From CAZDUS01 sp964609375 (GTDB lineage: Bacteria > Verrucomicrobiota > Kiritimatiellia > CAIKKV01 > CAITUY01): a DNA stretch of 19,764 bases. Below are positions 14,052 through 19,764 of the stretch, piece by piece. Where the stretch lies: the NCBI GenBank assembly GCA_964609375.1, contig CAZSSA010000042.1:1-19764 (forward strand). The letters are read 5' to 3'. A model generated the notes under the pieces. It had not been told where the DNA came from. It saw only the letters and a program-made list of their open reading frames with translations, and did no database searches. The translations under genes and the position numbers were made by a program. Positions within the stretch are counted from its first letter, which is position 1. Every line of letters starts with the position of its first letter.

Positions 14052-15275
14052 CGCCTGATGGCCTTCTGTCATCGCCGAACGCTTGCAACTTAAGACCAGT
14101 GCCGACGGCAGAAGCCAGATCAGCAGGATACTCGCAGGCGGCTGTGTCAAATCACCAAGGTTATAGGCCTGCAAAAACAGAATCAGCATCAACACCGTCA
14201 CCGGTAACACCCTCCCCGTCATCTCCGGTTCACAGGCAATGCAACGGATCAGACTCAAGGTCACCCATCCCCATGCTGTCCCCAGCAGGATCACGCCAAT
14301 CCACCCCTGACTGAAAAGGATATTCAACCAATACTGGTGGCAGTGCGGGAAGGTGTGCGGCGATTTCGGAGGGTCACTGGCATAATAAACCGCCTTGAAA
14401 ACACGCTGCCCATATCCGTATCCACTAAGGGGTCGTTCCGCCGCCAACGCCCATGTATGGGCCCACACCTTGGTTCGATCCACAAACGTCCCCAGATCCT
14501 TTTTTTCCGAAAAGCGACGGTTGATTTTCTCCGCATGGAAAAACAAAAGCGTGGCGACCATCACCATTCCGAGAAGCCAGACTGCTTTTCGCCGCCAGCC
14601 CGGCAGACAGAATCCTGAAAACCCGCACGCCAACGCAAAAGCCAGCTGGGGGCCTCGCGATGCCGCTATCCATAGATAAACAATATTCACGACCACCCCC
14701 GCCAGACAGGCGGCAGCGCGTGCCGGCTTGCGCCATGAACCAACCATCAGGCAGCCGAAAACCAGGGCGGCGGCGCCAGACATGATGCTAGCATTATTGG
14801 GATGCCCGAAAAGAAAGGGTTTAAAGGTATGTGCCCCCGTCGTGATCGTTCGCCCCAGAATTAATGCAAGACGCACCGCATCCACCGCAACCAACAGGGT
14901 GATGGCTATGGCACTGTAAATCAACGCCCGGTGTAGCTTGGGTTTGGTGTCAAAAATAACGGGAATCGCCAATACAGCCGCCAATATATCGGCATCGCGG
15001 ATCAAGTCCCGAACAGAGGCGGATGGCAACACGCTCAGCGGAATATGCAATAGCCCCCAGATGCCAGCCGTAACAATAATGAGGCCCGGTAGACTGAACC
15101 AGGACGAGGTACGGAGGCGCCGACGGCAAAATACATAAAGAAAGGCGCCCCACAGCAGAATATCTTGCATTGCCGTTGCTGCACAGCCCCAGACCAGCAA
15201 CGCGACGATAGTGAAAACAAGATGACGCCGGAAAGGTTGCCAGTGCCACCAAGGCTCCTGATCATCCGGTTTCAT
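14040..15275 (-). CDS. O-antigen ligase/polymerase family membrane protein (WaaL/Wzy-like)
   Basis: A 411-residue multi-pass membrane protein with about ten or more hydrophobic segments. The family marks are in the second half: ASRGP, a large periplasmic loop with RTKVW and RPLSGYGYG, then HCHQYWLNILFSQGWIG. The loop arginine and histidine are the residues that act in joining or polymerising lipid-linked glycans. WaaL (ligase) and Wzy (polymerase) cannot be told apart by sequence alone. I chose ATG 15275, with AGGA nine bases upstream and the first membrane segment about 20 residues later. ATG 15299 and GTG 15350 are alternatives that add a hydrophilic, cysteine-containing leader of doubtful value. 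It is divergent from the GT39 gene. Confidence 0.88.
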   Translation of the reverse strand: MKPDDQEPWWHWQPFRRHLVFTIVALLVWGCAATAMQDILLWGAFLYVFCRRRLRTSSWFSLPGLIIVTAGIWGLLHIPLSVLPSASVRDLIRDADILAAVLAIPVIFDTKPKLHRALIYSAIAITLLVAVDAVRLALILGRTITTGAHTFKPFLFGHPNNASIMSGAAALVFGCLMVGSWRKPARAAACLAGVVVNIVYLWIAASRGPQLAFALACGFSGFCLPGWRRKAVWLLGMVMVATLLFFHAEKINRRFSEKKDLGTFVDRTKVWAHTWALAAERPLSGYGYGQRVFKAVYYASDPPKSPHTFPHCHQYWLNILFSQGWIGVILLGTAWGWVTLSLIRCIACEPEMTGRVLPVTVLMLILFLQAYNLGDLTQPPASILLIWLLPSALVLSCKRSAMTEGHQALGA

Positions 15276-15404
15276 GGCCAAGATTCCTGTCACGTTCATG
15301 GAGGCAGAAGGTGCCAGAGCAGCGCCAGAACCGCAAGCACGACATTTCACCTGAACTTCACTTGAATAGACAGCCCCGGTCCAACCTGCTAATTTTCGGC
15401 TGCT

Positions 15405-16994
15405 ATGAGCATGGACGTTAAACCTCTCGACACCTCACATCGCCTGCCCTTCCATCGTTCCCCATGGGGCCCCACCCTCCTGTTGGCGTCCGCGGTCCTG
15501 CTCGCCCGCATCCTCTACCTCGTGTGGCTATGCCCCTACGAACTCGCTGCCGACGAAGCCCACTATTGGGAATGGTCACGCCGCCTGAATCTTTCCTATT
15601 ATACCAAGGGCCCCGGCGTTGCCTGGCTGATCCATGCTTCCACGGCTCTGTTCGGCATCTCGGAATGGGCCGTCCGCCTGCCTGCCGCCGTTGCCTCCTT
15701 CGCGTGTGTCATCCTCCTCGCTGCCCTCGCCGCCTCCGGGGCCCCTGTCCCTGCTCGCCCGCGCATGGCCCTCCTCGCCGCCTCGCTCTTCATGCTCGCT
15801 CCTGTCTTCCACGGTACGGCCCAGTTCATGACCATCGATGGCCCCTTCTATGCCTGCTGGGTTCTGGCCGCCCTGATGGCATGGCGACTTCACCGCGGCT
15901 CCCGCTCGCTCTTCAACTTCCTCCTGCTCGGACTGATCATCGGTCTCGGCATGCTCTTCAAATACACCATGTTGCTCTTCGTCCCCGGCACCCTCTGGTT
16001 TCTGCTACGCCGCCACCCCATGCCACCGCTCCGCCGCATTCTGGCCATCCTTGCACTGCTTACCGGTATCCTGATCTGTGCCAGCCCGATCCTCATCTGG
16101 AATAGTCTCAACGGCTGGCCGACTGTCGCCCACCTTCTGGGCCATGCCGGCCTCCCCGGTGGCGACTTACACCCCAATAGCCGCTGGGTATATAACCCGC
16201 TCTGGACACTTGGCTATCTCGCCTATCCGTTCATCGTCCTCGGCCCACCCATCGGTATGCTTCTCGTCCTCTCCATACGGGATGCATGGCGCCATCGCCT
16301 TCAAAATCCCGATCGCTGGACTTTTGCCTCATTCGCCCTCCACACGGCCATTCCTCTTCTGGTCTTCTACCTTCTCCTCTCATTAAAGACCGATATCGAA
16401 CTAAACTGGGCCGTAGCCGGATACACTGTCCTCATGATACCGGCCGCCTGGTACTTGAATGACAGATTAACCCACTCGCAAGCCCCCGAACGACTCTGGA
16501 TGATCACTGTCGGATTTGGCATCGCCATGGCCTTGCTGATCTCGTTCGGAAAATGGCCCATGCAGCGGCTTTCTCAACTCGACATTGCCGGATACCACAT
16601 CCCCGCCGACCGCGCCCTTCACCGCGTGACGGGCAACAGGGAAATCGCTCAGCGCGTTGCAAAATTGACGCGCGCTCTGGAACGCGAAACCGGATTAAAA
16701 CCGTTTATCGTCGCCGCCGGTTACAGTCGTGCCAGCCTGCTTGCCTTTTACATGCCGGATCACCCGGGAGTGCATTGCGCCAGCGCCCTGATGGGAGGAC
16801 GCGAGACGGCCTATGATTATTTCCTGGATGCCAACCTATCCGACCCTGGCTTGCTTGGAAAACCGGCTATTCTGGTTGGCGGAACCTCCTCCGACTGGGA
16901 TCAGGCACTCTATTTCAAGACCATCATTCGCAGTGCCTTCCCCGGGCGCCTTTTCGCCGCCTATGATTACGGCGGCACCACCCGCGAACACTGA
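15405..16994 (+). CDS. GT39/ArnT-like lipid-linked sugar transferase, integral membrane
   Basis: A 529-residue protein of the PMT/ArnT superfamily, which moves sugars from polyprenyl-phosphate carriers to lipid A, proteins or glycans on the periplasmic side. After the first membrane helix comes LAADEAHYWEWSRRLNLSYY (48-66), the family signature with the catalytic Asp50-Glu51. A Lys-Gly-Pro and further helices follow. About ten hydrophobic segments occupy residues 20-400, and a soluble domain covers about 405-529. No clear ribosome binding site precedes ATG 15405, and ATG 15411 is an alternative. The neighbouring O-antigen ligase and GT2 genes point to surface-glycan decoration. The middle of the gene is very GC-rich, which leaves other frames open by chance. 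Confidence 0.9.
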   Translation: MSMDVKPLDTSHRLPFHRSPWGPTLLLASAVLLARILYLVWLCPYELAADEAHYWEWSRRLNLSYYTKGPGVAWLIHASTALFGISEWAVRLPAAVASFACVILLAALAASGAPVPARPRMALLAASLFMLAPVFHGTAQFMTIDGPFYACWVLAALMAWRLHRGSRSLFNFLLLGLIIGLGMLFKYTMLLFVPGTLWFLLRRHPMPPLRRILAILALLTGILICASPILIWNSLNGWPTVAHLLGHAGLPGGDLHPNSRWVYNPLWTLGYLAYPFIVLGPPIGMLLVLSIRDAWRHRLQNPDRWTFASFALHTAIPLLVFYLLLSLKTDIELNWAVAGYTVLMIPAAWYLNDRLTHSQAPERLWMITVGFGIAMALLISFGKWPMQRLSQLDIAGYHIPADRALHRVTGNREIAQRVAKLTRALERETGLKPFIVAAGYSRASLLAFYMPDHPGVHCASALMGGRETAYDYFLDANLSDPGLLGKPAILVGGTSSDWDQALYFKTIIRSAFPGRLFAAYDYGGTTREH

Positions 16995-17097
16995 ACGCCC
17001 TTATTATTCCTGTCATTTCTTATTGATCCACCCTGCCCGCTATGACAAAGTACGCCCCGATTTCACACTTTATTAACCGGAAAAAAGAGGAGTATCC

Positions 17098-18306
17098 ATG
17101 CCTGCTAAAGGTAATATGCTGATCGGTCAAAGCGGCGGCCCTACGGTCGTCATCAACCAGAGCCTCGTCGGAGCCATTCTTCAGGCCAAGCAGATGAAGG
17201 AAATCGGCGCCATCTACGGAACCCTGCACGGAATGAAGGGCATTCTCGAGGAGAACTTCATCGACCTTCGCAAGGAAACCGATGCAGAACTGGAACGCGT
17301 CGCCAATACCCCCGCCTCCGCTCTGGGGTCAGCCCGCAAAAAACCCACGGATGAGGAATGCGGCAAAGTCTTCGAAATCCTGAAGAAGTACAACATCCGC
17401 TATTACTTCTACATTGGCGGCAACGATTCCGCGGAATCCACCCATATCATCAACGAAAAAGCCAAGAGCGTGGGCTACGACCTGCGCTGCTACCACATCC
17501 CGAAGACCATTGATAACGACCTCCGGGAGAATGACCATACCCCGGGCTTCGGAAGCGCCGCCCGGTTTGTCGCCTGCGCCAGCATGGGCGATAACCTGGA
17601 CAGCCGCGCCCTGCCCGGCGTCAAAATCAACGTTATTATGGGCCGCCATGCCGGCTTCCTGACGGCTGCTGCTGCCTTGGCCCGCGTGTATCCTGACGAT
17701 GGCCCCCATCTGGTTTACCTTCCCGAGCGCCCCTTCTCGATGGCCAAATTCGCCGCCGATGTCGAGAAGGTTTACAAGAAACTCGGTCGCTGTGTGGCCG
17801 CCGTCTCGGAAGGAATTTCCGACGCCAAGGGCGTGGCCATCGCTTCCATGTTCTCAAAGGAAGTGGATTCACACGGCAACGTGCAACTCAGCGGTACCGG
17901 CGCCCTCGGCGACCTGTTGGCCACCGAAATCAAGAAGCGCACGGGGATCACCCGCGTCCGTGCCGATACCTTTGGATACCTTCAACGTTCATTCGCCGGC
18001 ATCGTCAGCGAAGTGGACGCCAGGGAAGCCCGCACCGTCGGCATGTTGGCCGTCAAGGAAGCACTGAACGGCAGGGAACCCAGCGGTTCCATCGCCATCC
18101 GGCGCAAGCCCGGGAAAAAGTATGCGGTCTATTTCGAGCGCGTTCCCCTGGCCAAGGTGTCAAAGGAAACCCGCCATGTGCCGGATCACTTCATCGCCAA
18201 GAGCGGCAACGATGTGACAAAGGCTTTTCTGAACTATGCCATTCCGATTGTCGGAAAACTTCCCACAATCGGACGTCTGAAAGGCGTCAAGGTGCCGAAG
18301 AAATAA
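17098..18306 (+). CDS. 6-phosphofructokinase, predicted pyrophosphate-dependent
   Basis: Phosphorylates fructose-6-phosphate at C1 (reversibly if pyrophosphate-dependent) in glycolysis. The 402-residue protein has the PFK glycine-rich start IGQSGGPTVVINQ (9-21), GGNDS (107-111), PKTIDNDL (135-142) with the catalytic Asp139, and MGRHAGF (181-187). In E. coli ATP-PFK the residues equivalent to Asp110 and Lys136 are glycines (Gly104 and Gly124). Asp and Lys at these positions are the established marks of PPi-dependent enzymes, so PPi use is predicted. AGGAG lies eight bases before the ATG. It is a monocistronic gene between the GT39 gene and a strong terminator. The known Asp of GGDGS is Asn109 here. 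Confidence 0.92.
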   Translation: MPAKGNMLIGQSGGPTVVINQSLVGAILQAKQMKEIGAIYGTLHGMKGILEENFIDLRKETDAELERVANTPASALGSARKKPTDEECGKVFEILKKYNIRYYFYIGGNDSAESTHIINEKAKSVGYDLRCYHIPKTIDNDLRENDHTPGFGSAARFVACASMGDNLDSRALPGVKINVIMGRHAGFLTAAAALARVYPDDGPHLVYLPERPFSMAKFAADVEKVYKKLGRCVAAVSEGISDAKGVAIASMFSKEVDSHGNVQLSGTGALGDLLATEIKKRTGITRVRADTFGYLQRSFAGIVSEVDAREARTVGMLAVKEALNGREPSGSIAIRRKPGKKYAVYFERVPLAKVSKETRHVPDHFIAKSGNDVTKAFLNYAIPIVGKLPTIGRLKGVKVPKK

Positions 18307-18328
18307 CGGCGCCAATCCGAAGAAACGC

Positions 18329-18363
18329 AAATGCCGCGGACAGGTCACCTGCCGCGGCATTTT
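18329..18363. terminator. Strong bidirectional intrinsic terminator
   Basis: AAATGCCGCGG pairs perfectly with CCGCGGCATTT over 11 bp. The inside continues as CAGGT-c-ACCTG with one bulged A, giving a long GC-rich stem with A and T ends on opposite sides. It lies between the convergent phosphofructokinase and MFS genes and can serve both strands. Confidence 0.85.
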
Positions 18364-18424
18364 ACGTCCCGGAAATTCCCCGTCAAATCGTCGGATCGAC
18401 CGGATCAATCAGATCCGCCGGCGC

Positions 18425-19639
18425 TCACTCCTCCACGCTTTTCGGCGCACGCGTTAGAACAGCCATCAAGGCCGCCGCCAACAGCATTACGGCGGATATC
18501 ACGTAAGCCACCTCATAGGAACCGGTTATGTCACAAATCTTTCCTGCCACAATAGGCCCCGTGATTCCCGCTACGCCAAAGGCCGTAAACACCAATCCAT
18601 AGTTCACACCAAGATTCCGAACCCCGTAAAAATCAGCTGTGGCCGACGGCATCAAGGTAAAGATCGTCCCGTAACATAGCCCCGCAAAGGCAGACCCGAA
18701 AACCAGCAATGCCGGACTGGTGTAATGCACAAACGCCCACATGTTGATCGCCTGCAACACAAACGCCAACACCATCGTACGGGGCCGCCCGATCCGATCC
18801 GATAGATACCCGCTAACCAGCCGTCCAAGCGTGTTGAAAATCGCCAGCATTGCCACCGGTACAAATCCCCATTTCCAGTTCGCCTGCTTCTGCGCAATGA
18901 TCGCCACATGCGCGATAATCATCAATCCCGCCGATGCCGCCAATACCATCATCAACCATAATTGGTAAAACTGACGCGTCTTGACCATCTCATTCCAATC
19001 AAGCTCGCGCCGGGCAACCGCCGCCTTCGCTGTCGGCACACCTGCCTTTACCGCCTCCACCGGCACATAGCCGGAAGGAGGATTGGTCAGGAACTGTGAC
19101 AAAACCAGAATCAAGATCACAGCCCCACCACCAAGGAAAAGAAAAGTGTACGGGATGGTCGATATTTTCAAAAGGTACTGCGTCAACGGCGAAACATAGA
19201 CGGCCGCCAGCCCCACTCCGCTGACCACAATCCCGGTGATCACACCTTTACGCGCAGGCGGGAACCACTTGATCGCGGGTGGCGTCGTCGCCGAATAGCA
19301 CAAGCCAATGCCAATACCGCCCAGAACACCGAAGGTCAGCAGCATACCCATCGGTGTTGAAACATAGGCCGAGGTAATCAACCCCAATCCAAACATCAAA
19401 CCGCCCGCCATCGCCACAAATCGCGGTCCGATCTTATCCTGCAGGCGTCCTGCAAAAACCATCATGATGGCAAACGCCGCCGTGGAAACCGTGAATGGCA
19501 ACGCCGCCTGGGTTTTCGTCCATTGCCACTGCATTACCAGCGCCTTCCCGATCACACCCCACGCATACAGCGCACCCAGAATCAGATTAATGCTGACGGC
19601 AGCAAACGTAACAACCCACCCGCGGTTCGTAGTCGACAT
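18425..19639 (-). CDS. MFS transporter, oxalate/formate antiporter-like (OFA) family
   Basis: Twelve-helix inner-membrane transporter of 404 residues. The start RGWVVTFAAVSINLILGALYAW-type opening is typical of the OFA family (OxlT relatives), which move small carboxylates. The segment between helices 2 and 3 carries GRLQDKIGPR, and the second-half copy is GYLSDRIGRPR, both forms of the MFS motif A. The substrate cannot be deduced, as OFA members carry various mono- and dicarboxylates. I chose ATG 19639 because AGGAG lies eight bases upstream; the longer ATG at 19663 has none. A TATAAA (complement of 19681-19686) upstream could be its -10, with no good -35. It is convergent with the phosphofructokinase gene. 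Confidence 0.9.
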   Translation of the reverse strand: MSTTNRGWVVTFAAVSINLILGALYAWGVIGKALVMQWQWTKTQAALPFTVSTAAFAIMMVFAGRLQDKIGPRFVAMAGGLMFGLGLITSAYVSTPMGMLLTFGVLGGIGIGLCYSATTPPAIKWFPPARKGVITGIVVSGVGLAAVYVSPLTQYLLKISTIPYTFLFLGGGAVILILVLSQFLTNPPSGYVPVEAVKAGVPTAKAAVARRELDWNEMVKTRQFYQLWLMMVLAASAGLMIIAHVAIIAQKQANWKWGFVPVAMLAIFNTLGRLVSGYLSDRIGRPRTMVLAFVLQAINMWAFVHYTSPALLVFGSAFAGLCYGTIFTLMPSATADFYGVRNLGVNYGLVFTAFGVAGITGPIVAGKICDITGSYEVAYVISAVMLLAAALMAVLTRAPKSVEE

Positions 19640-19709
19640 GTGTTGGCTCCTGCTTGCCGGCAATAATCGCCGGATTTCTGTTTATAAGCTTCCCCACCCC
19701 TTTGGATTC

Positions 19710-19764
19710 TCAACCCAGCGGCCCCTTGAGACTGCTAATGACTTTCTTCTCAAAGGCTCCGCAC
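19710..19764 (-). CDS. C-terminal end of an unknown protein (runs off the right edge)
   Basis: The last 17 codons and a TGA stop are seen on the minus strand, ending GAFEKKVISSLKGPLG. The stop lies 70 bases before the MFS start, so the two may share a transcript. The tail is too short to assign a family, and the frame call rests only on its continuity to the edge and its ordinary amino-acid composition. Confidence 0.4.
   Translation of the reverse strand, partial: CGAFEKKVISSLKGPLG

Noticed and set aside
15300..15350. GTG start giving the O-antigen ligase an N-terminal CRACGSG leader
   Set aside because: No good ribosome binding site, and the added residues do not look like part of this membrane family. 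ATG 15275 is better supported.
15464..16105. Long plus-strand frame inside the GT39 gene
   Set aside because: The protein would be extremely rich in Pro, Arg and His, typical of an out-of-frame reading of GC-rich DNA. The GT39 signature is in the other frame.
13160..17000. Glycan gene block as a horizontally acquired island
   Set aside because: The strands are mixed, but there is no integrase, tRNA, insertion sequence or obvious composition break at the edges, so transfer cannot be supported from this window.

Overview
This window looks like chromosomal DNA of a diderm (Gram-negative-type) bacterium. It is moderately GC-rich, gene-dense and mostly housekeeping. Evidence for an outer-membrane lifestyle is an O-antigen ligase/polymerase-type protein, a GT39/ArnT-type lipid-linked sugar transferase, two predicted lipoproteins, a pseudopilin and a phosphatidylserine/phosphatidylethanolamine pathway. 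A NIF-type Fe-S assembly pair without nitrogenase genes, a predicted PPi-dependent phosphofructokinase and an OFA-family transporter hint at an anaerobic or fermentative organism. Together with a bacterial GlnRS this would fit the PVC superphylum (for example Verrucomicrobiota/Kiritimatiellota), but that placement is an inference made without any database search.

Layout. 1-3.5 kb (minus strand): the start of an amidohydrolase, a nifU-nifS pair joined by a GTGA overlap, and a helical-repeat lipoprotein of unknown function. 3.7-6.9 kb (plus): gltX then glnS, two related class I aminoacyl-tRNA synthetases. GltX has unusual signature motifs and lacks the usual zinc-binding segment. The glnS start is overrun by short tandem repeats. 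6.9-8.4 kb (minus): a small TPR protein with a leaderless-looking promoter, and a tandem nucleotidyltransferase whose first copy has lost its HxGH motif. 8.4-8.9 kb (plus): a YacP-like NYN nuclease, divergent from the previous gene through overlapping -10 boxes.

9.0-11.2 kb (minus): psd, pssA and a family-4 Fe-S uracil-DNA glycosylase, packed as an operon that makes phosphatidylserine and then phosphatidylethanolamine. 11.3-12.6 kb (plus): a tail-anchored FHA protein and a GspJ/PilW-like pseudopilin. Its 3' end overlaps, tail to tail, a 3D-domain lipoprotein on the minus strand. 13.2-17.0 kb: a surface-glycan block with a GT2 glycosyltransferase (+), an O-antigen ligase/polymerase (-) and a GT39-type transferase (+). 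17.1-19.8 kb: a PPi-type phosphofructokinase (+), a strong bidirectional terminator, an OFA-family MFS transporter (-) and the 3' end of another minus-strand gene.

The genes mostly serve separate core tasks. One link can be inferred: NifU/NifS would supply the cluster needed by the uracil-DNA glycosylase. No rRNA, tRNA, CRISPR array, insertion sequence or prophage gene was seen, and there is no gene-free gap over 300 bases. I found no clearly new multi-gene system. The most unusual features are the repeat-encoded GlnRS N-terminus, the reduced GltX, the half-degenerate nucleotidyltransferase and several compact or overlapping gene starts and ends.
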